In this document: piece by piece, positions 8,966 to 17,870 of the stretch
Layout: the number at the start of each line of letters is the position of its first letter
Numbering within the stretch: position 1 is the stretch's first letter
Source of the DNA: Corynebacterium sp.
GTDB lineage: Bacteria; Actinomycetota; Actinomycetes; Mycobacteriales; Mycobacteriaceae
Assembly (NCBI GenBank): GCA_030530875.1
Contig: JAUMUD010000007.1
Span: forward strand, 1 to 48,909
Reading direction: 5' to 3'
DNA length: 48,909 nucleotides
Made by a program: the position numbers and the translations under genes
The notes under the pieces: generated by a model
Database searches by the model: none
Seen by the model: only the letters and a program-made list of their open reading frames with translations
What the model was told of the DNA's origin: nothing

Positions 8966-9679
8966 TTAGGTGTGGAGTCCGCATTCTGTTTTATTAAAAC
9001 CAGCCCAGCGGCCGGAACGGGGGTCTTCGCCGGGCTTGACCTTGCGGGTGCAGGGCAAGCAGCCAATGGAGGGATAACCCTGGGCGATGAGCGGGTTTCG
9101 GATGAGATTGTGTTCTTCTATGTAGTTTTCGGTGTCGTCGAGGGTCCAGGAGGCAATGGGGTTGATTTTGAGCCTGCCGTTCTTATCTACCTCGACTGCG
9201 GGGGTGTTGACGCGAAGGGGGTTATCGATGCGGCGAAGGCCGGTGACCCAGGCGTCATAGTTAGCGAGGCTGGAATTGAGTGGCTCGACTTTACGAATAT
9301 CGCAGCACAGCGTCGGGTTTTCCTTCCAGGTGCCTTCGGGGGCTTGGTCGGGGTGAAGGGGCTGGGCTCGTACCAGGCGCTGGGGGTAGCGGGCCTCAAC
9401 CTGGTCGGCGGTCTGCAGGGTTTCTGGGAAGTGGAAGCCGGTATCAAGGAAGAGGAAGTCGGCCCGTGGAAGGTAGCGGGAGGCGAGCTCAGCCAGCACA
9501 GTATTTTCCATGGAGAGGGTCACTGTGATGCCGAGTTCTTCGGGAAAGTGCTCGTTGACGGTGCTAAGAATTTGCTCGGCTGTGGCGTCATAGAGGTCAT
9601 CGGCGAAGCGGGCAACAAAGTCGTGTACCTCGGGGCGACCGGGCTTGATGGCCGTGGAGGCGGACTGGAAATTAAACAT
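8966..9679 (-). CDS. cysH: APS reductase CysH (thioredoxin-dependent, [4Fe-4S] type)
   Basis: 237 residues. It reduces adenylylsulfate to sulfite and AMP. The sequence has the four cluster cysteines of the APS-type enzyme, Cys-Cys at 125-126 (TLCCDIRK) and C-x2-C at 207/210 (GCLPC), and the catalytic cysteine in the C-terminal ECGLH (Cys233). PAPS reductases of E. coli type lack the cluster cysteines, so the substrate is APS; the absence of a cysC nearby agrees. The start overlaps the cysX stop by 8 bases. Confidence 0.95.
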   Translation of the reverse strand: MFNFQSASTAIKPGRPEVHDFVARFADDLYDATAEQILSTVNEHFPEELGITVTLSMENTVLAELASRYLPRADFLFLDTGFHFPETLQTADQVEARYPQRLVRAQPLHPDQAPEGTWKENPTLCCDIRKVEPLNSSLANYDAWVTGLRRIDNPLRVNTPAVEVDKNGRLKINPIASWTLDDTENYIEEHNLIRNPLIAQGYPSIGCLPCTRKVKPGEDPRSGRWAGFNKTECGLHT

Positions 9680-9902
9680 GATTAGCCTTTAGTGAGTGAA
9701 GGTAGGCCTCGTGGGTGGAGAGGCTGCGGGTGGGTCGGTTGGTGGGCTCGTTTTGGCCGATATAGGCGATGGTGAACACCCTGGTGCAGTCCAAGCAAGA
9801 CCAGGCGAAGTCATTATCGGCCTCGGGGAAGAGCGCCTCGCTGCTGCAATAGGGGCAGTACAGCGGGTGGCGGCGGTTTGGATTTGGTTCTACCCTGCTC
9901 AC
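9672..9902 (-). CDS. cysX: CysX, small double-CxxC protein proposed as an electron carrier
   Basis: 76 residues from a GTG start at 9902, which overlaps the cysI stop by 4 bases. Two C-x2-C pairs (CPYC at 16-19, CLDC at 36-39) sit on a short N-terminal domain that could bind zinc or an iron-sulfur centre; a polar tail follows. In C. glutamicum the equivalent small gene of this cluster was suggested to be a ferredoxin-like donor to CysI. The spacing seen here looks as much like a zinc ribbon as a ferredoxin, so the electron-transfer role is an inference from position. Confidence 0.85.
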   Translation of the reverse strand: MSRVEPNPNRRHPLYCPYCSSEALFPEADNDFAWSCLDCTRVFTIAYIGQNEPTNRPTRSLSTHEAYLHSLKANHV

Positions 9903-11563
9903 TGGAGGTCCTCCTCGGCTGCCCGGATTACCCAGTCGCGGAACTGCTCGCCCTCATGGCGCTGCTCCTTGTACTTGGTGAGAAGGCGCACCACATAGTC
10001 ATCGAGCTCAGCACTGGTGACCTTGTGGCCACGAAGTTTGCGCCCCCAGTCGGAGTTAAAGCCAAGGGCACCACCGAGGTGGACCTGGAAGCCTTCGACA
10101 CGCTCGCCGGCATCATTGGTGACAATCTGACCTTTGAGGCCAATATCGACGACCTGGGTACGGGCGCAGGAGTTTGGGCAGCCATTGAGGGAAATCTTGA
10201 TGGGGACATCAAGGTCACCGACGCGCTCCTCGAGCTGGTCAACAAGCTGGATGGCGCGGGCCTTGGTGGTCACCAGTGCCAGCTTGCAGAATTCCAAGCC
10301 GGTGCAAGAGACAATGCCTCGGCGGAATTCGGAAGGCCTGGCGTAGAGGCCAATCTCATCGAGTGCATCCTGGAGGGCGGCTACCTGTGATTCTTCCACG
10401 TCAAGGAAGAGGAGTTCTTTTTCCACGGTGGTGCGAAGACGACTAAGGCCGAAACGCTCGGCCAAGTCCGCGATGGCGATGAGCTGCTCGCCGGTGGCGT
10501 GGCCGACAGTGGGCTTGGCGCCCACATAGTAACGGCCGTCCTTTTGCAGGTGGGCGCCGATATTATCGCGGCCACGGGGATCGACGGGGGCTGCAGGGCC
10601 ATCCTCCAGAGGAGCCGAAAGATATTCACTTTCGAGCACGGAGCGGAATTTTTCCACACCCCACTGGGCTACCAGGAACTTCAGGCGCGCCCTATTACGC
10701 AGGCGCCTAAAACCATAGTCACGGAAAAGACTCAGTACCCCGGCCCAGACCTCAGCCACGCGGTCCAGTGGCACCCACACACCCAGGCGCTGGGCAAGCA
10801 TAGGATTGGTGGAAAGACCGCCACCCACATAGACATCAAAACCAGGGCCGAATTCCGGATGCACGGAGCCAATAAAGGCCAAGTCCTGGATTTCGTGGGT
10901 AATATCCTGGCGGCCAGAAATGGCGGACTTGAACTTGCGGGGCAGGTTATGAAATTCGGGATTGCGCAGATAGGTTTCCAGAATCTCATCAATGGCCGGG
11001 CTTGCATCAATAAACTCATCGGCCGCAATACCAGCAACCGGGCTACCCAGGATTACGCGGGGGACGTCACCGCAACCAAGGAGCGTCGATAAGCCAACAG
11101 TGTCAAGGCGCTTCCAAATTTCGGGGACATCCTCGACGCGAATCCAGTGGAGCTGGACATTTTGGCGGTCGGTGAAGTCGGCGGTGCCGCGGGCAAAGTC
11201 GCGGGAGATTTCGCCGACCACGCGCAGTTGCTCGGCGGTGACGCGGCCGCCGTCAAAGCGCACGCGCATCATGAAGTATTTATCCTGCAACTCGGCATTC
11301 GAAAGACGAGAGGTCTCTTCGCCGCCCAGGTCCTGACGGCGCTGGGAGTAGAGGCCGACCCACTTGAAGCGGGGGGCGAGGTCCTCGGCGGGGATGGCGT
11401 CGAAGCCCTGCTTGGAATAAAGGGAAATAATGCGGTCGCGCACTTCCAGGGCGGGTGACTCCTGCTTGAGGCGCTCATCATCATTGAGCGGCTCGGTGCC
11501 GTCAATTTTCCACTGGCCCTCGGGCTTTGGGGCGCGGGTGCGGGTGCGGGTTGGGGCGGTCAT
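9899..11563 (-). CDS. cysI: Ferredoxin-dependent sulfite reductase CysI
   Basis: 554 residues. It reduces sulfite to sulfide with six electrons using siroheme coupled to a [4Fe-4S] cluster. The cluster/siroheme cysteines are visible as C-x5-C (420, 426) and C-x3-C (462, 466; NGCPNSCARTQ). Other signature segments are FTDRQNVQLHWI and GGGLSTNPMLAQRLG. No flavoprotein CysJ is encoded, so electrons should come from a ferredoxin, reduced by the divergent Fpr. It is the first gene of the minus-strand cys operon, with AAGGA four bases before the ATG. Confidence 0.96.
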   Translation of the reverse strand: MTAPTRTRTRAPKPEGQWKIDGTEPLNDDERLKQESPALEVRDRIISLYSKQGFDAIPAEDLAPRFKWVGLYSQRRQDLGGEETSRLSNAELQDKYFMMRVRFDGGRVTAEQLRVVGEISRDFARGTADFTDRQNVQLHWIRVEDVPEIWKRLDTVGLSTLLGCGDVPRVILGSPVAGIAADEFIDASPAIDEILETYLRNPEFHNLPRKFKSAISGRQDITHEIQDLAFIGSVHPEFGPGFDVYVGGGLSTNPMLAQRLGVWVPLDRVAEVWAGVLSLFRDYGFRRLRNRARLKFLVAQWGVEKFRSVLESEYLSAPLEDGPAAPVDPRGRDNIGAHLQKDGRYYVGAKPTVGHATGEQLIAIADLAERFGLSRLRTTVEKELLFLDVEESQVAALQDALDEIGLYARPSEFRRGIVSCTGLEFCKLALVTTKARAIQLVDQLEERVGDLDVPIKISLNGCPNSCARTQVVDIGLKGQIVTNDAGERVEGFQVHLGGALGFNSDWGRKLRGHKVTSAELDDYVVRLLTKYKEQRHEGEQFRDWVIRAAEEDLQ

Positions 11564-11792
11564 AAATTCCTTAAATGAACTAGGTAGTCTATCTAAATAT
11601 GCAATTTTCTAAGTTGATTACCAATCATAAACATACCGCCCGGTCTATGCAAATCGGAACGCTCAGTCTAGACAAACCGCCACGTCAGAACCTATTGTTG
11701 GTGAAAAAGAAAAATATTATGTAGTCTTAAACAGAACACATTGTCCAGTTCTGATCCACTTTCTAGACCCCTTAGTACACGAAAGGACCCTC
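11564..11792. promoter_or_regulatory. Divergent cysI/fpr control region
   Basis: This 229-bp intergenic region must hold promoters for both the cys operon and fpr. It is A/T-rich and carries several GTCTA/TAGAC pentamers: GTCTA at 11587-11591 and 11643-11647, an 8-bp palindrome GTCTAGAC at 11666-11673, and TAGAC at 11764-11768. C. glutamicum McbR recognises TAGAC-N6-GTCTA; no copy with that spacing is present, so these are only candidate half sites. TATTAT at 11715-11720 is a possible -10 for fpr, and AAAGGA precedes its ATG. Confidence 0.45.
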
Positions 11793-13157
11793 ATGCGTAT
11801 TGCTGTAATTGGTGCTGGCCCGGCCGGCATTTATGCCTCGGATATTTTGCTCAAGAATTTCCCGGAGGCCCATATTGACCTCTTTGAGCAAATGCCAGCC
11901 CCCTTTGGCCTGATTCGCTACGGGGTCGCCCCGGATCACCCACGCATCAAGGGCATTATCACTGCCCTGCACCGCGTGCTGGATAACCCACAGATTCGCT
12001 TCATTGGCAATGTGACCATTGGCCGCGATGTCGAGGTCGATGAGCTCCGCGAGTTCTATGACGCCATTATTTTCTCCACCGGCGCCGTTGCCGACCGTGA
12101 CCTGCCAATTCCTGGCATTGATGCCAAGGGCTCCTTTGGTGCCGGCGAATTCGTGGGCTTCTATGATGGCAACCCACGCTTTGACCGCAATTGGGACCTA
12201 AGCGCGGAGCAGGTCGCCGTTGTCGGCGTGGGCAATGTGGGCCTTGATATTTCCCGCGTTCTCGCCAAGACCGCCGATGAGCTCCACGTCACCGAAATCC
12301 CGGATAATGTCTATGAGAATCTCAAGCAAAATAAGGCCCGTGAAGTGCACGTCTTTGGCCGTCGTGGCCCAGCCCAGGTCAAATTCACCCCACAGGAGCT
12401 CAAGGAGCTCGACCACTCCCCAACCATCAATGTGGTCGTAAGCCCCGAGGACATCGATTATGACGAGGCCTCCATCAAGGCCCGTGAGGAATCCAAGGCC
12501 GTCGATCTGACCTGCCAGACGCTGGAACATTACGCCATCCGTGAACCAAAGCAGGCCCCACATCTGCTCCACATTCACCTCTTCGAATCCCCCGTCGAGG
12601 TGCTCACCAATGAGGATAATGAGGTCATCGGTATTCGCACCGAACGCACCAAACTCACTGGCGATGGCAATGTGGTAGGCACTGGCAAATTCACTGACTG
12701 GCCTGTTCAGGCGGTCTACCGTGCTGTGGGCTATAAGTCCGATCCGGTCCCTGGCTTGCCTTTCGACGACCAAAAGCTCGTCCTGCCCAATGATGGCGGC
12801 CACATCCTGGAAAGCGCTGACTCCACTACCCCAATCCCTGGCCTTTATGCCACCGGCTGGATTAAGCGCGGCCCTGTGGGGCTGATTGGCAATACCAAGA
12901 GTGATGCCAAGGAGACCATTGACCTGCTGCTCAAGGACTACCACGAGGGCAAGCTCGCTGCCCCAGCAAAGCCGGAACTGGATGCCATCTATGACTTCCT
13001 CGAGTCAAAGAATATCCGCACCACCTCCTGGGAGGACTGGCACCAGCTCGACGCCGAAGAGCGCCGCCTCGGTGAGGCTGAGGGTCGCGAACGCAAGAAG
13101 ATTGTCGAGTGGGAAGACCAGCTTGCCGCAGCCTGGGGTGCTACCGTGAGCAGCTAA
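11793..13157 (+). CDS. fpr: Ferredoxin/adrenodoxin-type NADP+ reductase (FprA-like)
   Basis: 454 residues, the length of the FprA/adrenodoxin reductase class. It passes electrons from NADPH through FAD to ferredoxin. Near the N-terminus is the FAD loop GAGPAG (7-12); the second Rossmann motif for NADP is VGVGNVGLDISRVL near residue 150, and GWIKRGPVGLIGNTK near the C-terminus is a family signature. The divergent position opposite cysI indicates that it feeds electrons to sulfite reductase through a ferredoxin or CysX. Confidence 0.95.
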   Translation: MRIAVIGAGPAGIYASDILLKNFPEAHIDLFEQMPAPFGLIRYGVAPDHPRIKGIITALHRVLDNPQIRFIGNVTIGRDVEVDELREFYDAIIFSTGAVADRDLPIPGIDAKGSFGAGEFVGFYDGNPRFDRNWDLSAEQVAVVGVGNVGLDISRVLAKTADELHVTEIPDNVYENLKQNKAREVHVFGRRGPAQVKFTPQELKELDHSPTINVVVSPEDIDYDEASIKAREESKAVDLTCQTLEHYAIREPKQAPHLLHIHLFESPVEVLTNEDNEVIGIRTERTKLTGDGNVVGTGKFTDWPVQAVYRAVGYKSDPVPGLPFDDQKLVLPNDGGHILESADSTTPIPGLYATGWIKRGPVGLIGNTKSDAKETIDLLLKDYHEGKLAAPAKPELDAIYDFLESKNIRTTSWEDWHQLDAEERRLGEAEGRERKKIVEWEDQLAAAWGATVSS

Positions 13158-13205
13158 AACTGCCAGTTCCTTAGGAATTTCATATTAATGTCCTGATCGA
13201 TTCGT

Positions 13206-13252
13206 AGGATAGACCTGAACGCAGTAGTTCTACTCAAAGAAAGGTCTATCCT
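13206..13252 (+). promoter_or_regulatory. 11-bp inverted repeat enclosing the ribosome binding site of the 13254 gene
   Basis: AGGATAGACCT (13206-13216) and AGGTCTATCCT (13242-13252) are perfect reverse complements separated by 25 bases, and the right arm ends one base before the ATG at 13254. The Shine-Dalgarno-like AAGAAAGG runs into the right arm (AGG at 13242-13244), so a folded mRNA leader would hide it. At the DNA level the arms contain TAGAC and GTCTA and could instead be an operator. Confidence 0.55.
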
Positions 13253-13253
13253 C

Positions 13254-15347
13254 ATGACTGGATACTCCCGAAAAGCCATTGCTGCGTTACCCGCGTCAGC
13301 TCTGGCTTTTACGCATATCACGACCCTAAGCCCAAGCGCACATGCTGCTGTGGCAACGGAAGGTGTCTATAAGCGCTACGTCGACATTCGTTCCAGAGGC
13401 TCCTTCTACGTAGTGCCGGTTGGCAAAACGACGGATTCCACATCCAATGCCGAGAAGATTACGGCTGATTACACCTACCGCGTTGGTGCAACCCAGCAGA
13501 ATTACCCACCACTTCCCCTGCCTGGCGATCAGGTGACTATCTCCTTCACCCTTAGCGGTGGGCGACTGGCAGCAAACAAGACGGTATCGCTGAAAAATCT
13601 GACTATCGCCGGATGGGATTTGTTCATCAATGATGGTACCGGTGAGAAGGCCGCTACCGGTGATACCGACGTGACTCCACCAAATGGTTCCATCACTCTG
13701 CGCTATACGCACACCGTAACCATGGATGACATGGATAATCTCACCTTCGTGGCAGATAAGAATTCCACGCTCACCGTCGACAATGTGGCCTATAGCCTCA
13801 GCACTCTGAGCCGAACCACTGCGGATACCGTATTGCCATATGCTGCATATCAAGTCTTCATGCTCAATAATGACACGGACAAGAGCACGTACCGCGCAAA
13901 GTTCTGGCCTAGCAATGAGTCGGAACCCGATGATAACAGCTATGCCCCGCTGAAATGTGAGCCAAAGATCTGCGTGGCTGAAATTGCCGGTTACCCATCA
14001 ATCAATGCGAAAATTGAGTATAAGGACTTGCAGGGCAACTGGCAGCTCCTCGCCACCAAGACTGGTTATACGACCAACAGTGGCTCACCAATTGGATCCT
14101 ACGGGCTAAACTCCACAGCAGATCTTCGTAAGGACTTCCTCGATTACCAAACCGTCTTTAAAGATTCCATCGACAATGCCAATACTGCCTTCAACGTGGC
14201 TGTGGTGAGCAACGCCTTCCGTGTCGATAAATATATTGCGGACCTGGCTAAGGACAAGTATTCAACGTGGAACGCAACCATGAAAAAATACGGGCTTGCG
14301 GAAAAGGACATCAGCTGGGGGTCTGCCCGTAAGGAGGGCGAAAGTGCGAAATCCTATATGAGCCGCCTCGTCAATACCTATCTGTATTCGGCGATCAATC
14401 TAAGTCAACAGTGGCTGGACTCACTGAGTGAAGACTCTGTTGCCCAGTACATTCTTTCTAACCAGCACACGCAGTATTCCAGTACTTATAGCGGTTTGAC
14501 CGGGTACGGGCAATTTAACCCGATAAATACTAAGTTCGCGCAGTCGCTCATTAGCCAAACTACAATGGCTAATCTTGACTCGCAGTTTGCAACAGTATCG
14601 CAGTTGATGAGACTCTCGAATGAGCTGGCTTCCATCTTGGACTCGAAGAAGTCAGAGCTCACATACCTAGTGCCATATGGCTTGTATGAATTGATGTCGC
14701 CGGAGGCATGGAAGGCCGAGCAGACTCTGAGGGAACCGGATAGTTTGGATAGCCTGCAGAATGCTATCAGCACCGCGAAAAATGCTAACTACTATATTCC
14801 TGAAGTAGATCAGCTCGTGGCGCTCAACCTGAGTCAAGATCAATTCGCGGCATATGCCAGGGCCTTGAATACCGTGAAGAAGAAGTCCCCTGATTTGAGC
14901 AGCCAGCAGACCTTGGATAATGCCAAGGCCATTGGTGCTCTGCAGCCTCGCATTGAGGCACTGGTCGGACTCTATGAACGCGACGGGACCACTGCCGGTT
15001 TGTGCACGTCCTACCTATGCAAGAAGGAAATTGCAAAGTTCTCGAGAACAGATATTGCCGACCCTGCCACACTGCGCACAGCCATCAATGAAGCTCTTGT
15101 GAAGTACGCAAATTACTCCGGTTTTGTCCCGGAGATTCCTGCCGATCCTGCGGACCCGGATTTCGATAAGAACATCAAGATCGAAAACAAGGATGAGAGC
15201 AACGGCCAAGGTACCAACAAGGACCAGCAGCCTTATGTACCAAATAAGCCCGCGCAGACCCTGCTCGTTCGCTTCCTACTTGTGCTCTTCTCCCCATTCC
15301 TGGCGATCTGGGCACTTCTGGGTATGATCTTCACCCTGAGTAGCTAG
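13254..15347 (+). CDS. Secreted or membrane-anchored 697-residue protein, function unknown
   Basis: A signal peptide is clear: the N-terminus MTGYSRKAIAALPASA, a hydrophobic core, then a probable cut after AHA (about residue 32). Residues about 33-260 look beta-rich with many Thr/Ser/Asn and include DYTYRVGATQQNYPPLPLPG; the middle part from about 290 to 625 is helical and charged. The C-terminus has a hydrophobic segment (about 669-693, LLVRFLLVLFSPFLAIWALL) ending just before the stop, without a positive tail or LPxTG-like motif, so it may be a simple membrane anchor. I recognise no family. The flanks are the inverted repeat at 13206-13252 and the terminator at 15387-15412, so it is monocistronic. 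Confidence 0.85.
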   Translation: MTGYSRKAIAALPASALAFTHITTLSPSAHAAVATEGVYKRYVDIRSRGSFYVVPVGKTTDSTSNAEKITADYTYRVGATQQNYPPLPLPGDQVTISFTLSGGRLAANKTVSLKNLTIAGWDLFINDGTGEKAATGDTDVTPPNGSITLRYTHTVTMDDMDNLTFVADKNSTLTVDNVAYSLSTLSRTTADTVLPYAAYQVFMLNNDTDKSTYRAKFWPSNESEPDDNSYAPLKCEPKICVAEIAGYPSINAKIEYKDLQGNWQLLATKTGYTTNSGSPIGSYGLNSTADLRKDFLDYQTVFKDSIDNANTAFNVAVVSNAFRVDKYIADLAKDKYSTWNATMKKYGLAEKDISWGSARKEGESAKSYMSRLVNTYLYSAINLSQQWLDSLSEDSVAQYILSNQHTQYSSTYSGLTGYGQFNPINTKFAQSLISQTTMANLDSQFATVSQLMRLSNELASILDSKKSELTYLVPYGLYELMSPEAWKAEQTLREPDSLDSLQNAISTAKNANYYIPEVDQLVALNLSQDQFAAYARALNTVKKKSPDLSSQQTLDNAKAIGALQPRIEALVGLYERDGTTAGLCTSYLCKKEIAKFSRTDIADPATLRTAINEALVKYANYSGFVPEIPADPADPDFDKNIKIENKDESNGQGTNKDQQPYVPNKPAQTLLVRFLLVLFSPFLAIWALLGMIFTLSS

Positions 15348-15386
15348 TTCTATTAATTGCGAGCTCCTGCATAGAAGGCATAAAAA

Positions 15387-15419
15387 GGGAGAGTTCCAAA
15401 TGGAACTCTCCCGATTTTT
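15387..15419. terminator. Bidirectional terminator between the 13254 gene and ptsG
   Basis: GGGAGAGTTCCA (15387-15398) pairs perfectly over 12 bp with TGGAACTCTCCC (15401-15412) around a 2-nt gap (the real loop being slightly larger). T's follow on the plus strand (15415-15419), and the A-tract at 15382-15386 gives T's on the minus strand, so it can stop both convergent genes. Confidence 0.85.
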
Positions 15420-15435
15420 ATGTGCGAGGTCTGAA

Positions 15436-17451
15436 TTACTCAGACTTAGCAGTGGTGGTGATGATGTGGTCGCCCTGCTTGACGTGCTCGGCTGGGAAGC
15501 CTTCGACATTGCCAAACTTCTTGGTGTTGGACACCAGGACTGGGGTGACCAGTGGGTAACCAGCGGCCTTGATCTTCTCAGGATCGAAGGTAATGAGCAG
15601 GTCGCCCTTCTTGACCTTCTGCTTGCGCTCAACGTGGACGGTGAAGCCATCGCCATTCATCTGAACGGTGTCAATACCGACGTGGATGAGCATCTGAATA
15701 CCGGAGTCCAGAGCCAGGCCCACAGCGTGGCCGGAGGACTGGACAGCAAGGACGGTAGCATCAGCTGGTGCAACCACGGTGTTGGTGGTTGGCCAGATAG
15801 CCACACCCTTACCCAGAGCACCGGAGGCGAATGCAGGGTCAGGGATTTCCTCAATGGCAACAGCCTGGCCCTCAAGTGGGGAGGCAATTTCGATCTGAGC
15901 GCCAGGAACGAAAGCTGGCTTTGGAGCCTTAGGAGCGGCATCGGCTGGGGATTCAGCCTTCTCTTCAGCCTGTGGCTCTTCCTCAGCAGCAGCGGCAGGA
16001 GCCTCGCCACGGATCTGAGCCAGAACAGCAGCCTTCTCCTCCTTGGAGCGGTAATCGAAGAAGAATACCCAGAAGAAGGTCACCAGGAAGGCAACGAGAA
16101 TACCCAGTGCATAACCAGCCATTGGGGTCATGGCAGGAATGGTCAGCAAAGAGGTGAACACGAAGGCATTAGCAATGATGGAGTTACCGGTGATGGTACC
16201 CCACAGAGCCATCACAAGACCACCGGAGAAGCAGCCGGCCAGAAGTGGTGGGTAGGTGCGCTTGAAGCGAAGGAGAACACCATAAATGGTTGGCTCAGAA
16301 ATACCACCGAGCAGACCAGCCATGGTAGAACCAATGGTCATCTGACGCATCTGGGAGTTCTTCTCACGGATGGAGACAGCGAGAACACCAGCGGAGAGAC
16401 CGAAAGCAGCGAAGTTCCATGCACCCATTGGGCCCTGGATGAAGTCATAACCCATGGTGGCAATGTTCTGAATCATGATGGCGTTAAGTGGCCAGTGCAG
16501 ACCCAGTGGCACCAGGAATGGGTAAAGCAGAGGAATCAGGATGCAGAGAACAAATGGGGAGAAGTTATTCACAGCGCTCAGCAGAGCGGAAATGCCATTA
16601 CCAATACCGATACCGAATGGACCGAGCAGGAAGGCGGTCAGCGGGATCATAATCAGCAGGGAGATGAATGGCACGAAGACCATGTGCACTGCGGTAGGGA
16701 TGATCTTCTTCAGACCCTTCTCAACCCAGTAGAGGCCGATAGCGGCGATCATTGGAGGGAAGACCTGACCGGAGTAGTCATTGAGGATCATTGGCAGGCC
16801 GAAGACGTGAATGGTGTCACCGGCAGAACCAAGGCTCAGGAACTGTGGGGTCAGGAGGGCTGCTGGGATAGCGGCACCAACGAACTCATTGGCACCCAGC
16901 TTACGAGCAGCAGTTGCACCCACCATGATTGGGAGGAAGTAGAAAACGGACTTCCACATGGCGTGCATGAACTGGAAGCTTGGTGGCTGGTTCTCAGCAC
17001 GGAAGTCCTGGATGCCGAAGGTATCGGCCAGCACCAGCAGGGTGATGATCAGCGAAGCGCCGAGCAGAGCCCACAGAACTGGACGGAAGGTATCAGAGAG
17101 GAACTCGAAGCAGTAGTCCACGCGACCACGCCAACCGGTAGCCTTCTCCTCCTGAGGAGCGGCAGCCTCAGATTCAGAAGCACCAGCCTTGTTAGCCATA
17201 CCTGGCAGCTGCATGATCTCGTGATAATAATCAGCAACGCCACCACCCATAATGACCTGGAGGCCATTGGTGCCCTGCAGCACCACACCCAGAACATCAG
17301 GATCAGCGTCAATAGCGTCCTTGTCAACCTTGGACTGGTCTGCGAGCTGGAAGCGCAGACGGGTTGCGCAGTGAGTAAGGGTCACGACGTTATTAGCGCC
17401 GCCGGCCTTCTCAAGAATAAGCTGCGCAGTAGTGGCAATCTTCGTCGCCAT
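15436..17451 (-). CDS. ptsG: Glucose-specific PTS permease EIIBCA (PtsG)
   Basis: 671 residues in the order EIIB (about 1-90), EIIC (about 110-480) and EIIA (about 520-671). It imports glucose across the inner membrane while phosphorylating it. EIIB has the phosphorylated cysteine in THCATRLRF (Cys28); EIIA has the active His in HVGIDTVQMNG (about residue 590). The EIIC part, with GISEPTIYGVLLRF, and the overall sequence match remembered C. glutamicum PtsG closely, better than its sucrose or beta-glucoside paralogues. An Ala/Glu/Pro-rich linker joins EIIC and EIIA. GGAAGG precedes the ATG at 17451. Sugar specificity rests on that resemblance and has not been shown. Confidence 0.92.
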   Translation of the reverse strand: MATKIATTAQLILEKAGGANNVVTLTHCATRLRFQLADQSKVDKDAIDADPDVLGVVLQGTNGLQVIMGGGVADYYHEIMQLPGMANKAGASESEAAAPQEEKATGWRGRVDYCFEFLSDTFRPVLWALLGASLIITLLVLADTFGIQDFRAENQPPSFQFMHAMWKSVFYFLPIMVGATAARKLGANEFVGAAIPAALLTPQFLSLGSAGDTIHVFGLPMILNDYSGQVFPPMIAAIGLYWVEKGLKKIIPTAVHMVFVPFISLLIMIPLTAFLLGPFGIGIGNGISALLSAVNNFSPFVLCILIPLLYPFLVPLGLHWPLNAIMIQNIATMGYDFIQGPMGAWNFAAFGLSAGVLAVSIREKNSQMRQMTIGSTMAGLLGGISEPTIYGVLLRFKRTYPPLLAGCFSGGLVMALWGTITGNSIIANAFVFTSLLTIPAMTPMAGYALGILVAFLVTFFWVFFFDYRSKEEKAAVLAQIRGEAPAAAAEEEPQAEEKAESPADAAPKAPKPAFVPGAQIEIASPLEGQAVAIEEIPDPAFASGALGKGVAIWPTTNTVVAPADATVLAVQSSGHAVGLALDSGIQMLIHVGIDTVQMNGDGFTVHVERKQKVKKGDLLITFDPEKIKAAGYPLVTPVLVSNTKKFGNVEGFPAEHVKQGDHIITTTAKSE

Positions 17452-17614
17452 GGCAACCTTCCTTATCTATTAGAAATGAAATTTTCAGGAAGCTCAGCTG
17501 GAAATAAACAACTAGGCTGAAACAACAGTACAACTGTAGTCTCAAATTAACCCGAATACAAGCAGTTCACATAGCTAATGTTGCTAAAACCACATAAAAT
17601 TTGCCCGTTTTCCA

Positions 17615-17642
17615 ACATGTGCGAGTGAGATTCGCCACATGT
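17615..17642. promoter_or_regulatory. Palindrome in the 17452-17870 gap upstream of ptsG
   Basis: ACATGTG (17615-17621) and CACATGT (17636-17642) form a perfect 7-bp inverted repeat with 14 bases between; the inner CGA/TCG extend the symmetry with one bulge. It lies 164 bases upstream of the ptsG start and could be an operator. It is not a GlxR site (TGTGA-N6-TCACA) because the spacing is too long. The rest of this 419-bp gap holds the ptsG promoter region, not clearly resolved, and the rpsA terminator; I see no gene in it. Confidence 0.4.
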
Positions 17643-17801
17643 ACCACTTCCGGCACAAGTATACTTGCAGCATATTGCACTAACACGTTTGGTGTGTAGC
17701 CTGTCCAAACAAGAGTATGTAAAAAATCACAGTTTGTCCGAGAAGTATGGCCACGAGCCACATAGTTCCATTCAAGAAGGAATACCGGTTGCTCAGAACA
17801 T

Positions 17802-17830
17802 AAAAAAAGACCCCATCCGAAGATGGGGTC
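17802..17830 (-). terminator. Rho-independent terminator of rpsA
   Basis: GACCCCATC (17809-17817) pairs with GATGGGGTC (17822-17830) over 9 bp around a stable CGAA loop (TTCG on the minus strand). On the minus strand the stem is followed by seven T's (17808-17802). It sits 41 bases after the rpsA stop. Confidence 0.9.
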
Positions 17831-17870
17831 TCCATAAACTACGTAACTAATTCGACGCGTAAGCGGAGAA

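Noticed and set aside
11564-11792. McbR operator TAGAC-N6-GTCTA in the cysI/fpr region
   Set aside because: Only single pentamers and one overlapping GTCTAGAC are present; none has the 6-base spacing.
15400-17520. A 706-codon plus-strand frame over ptsG
   Set aside because: Antisense to a clear EIIBCA with all active-site residues; the translation is low in hydrophobic blocks and shows no family.
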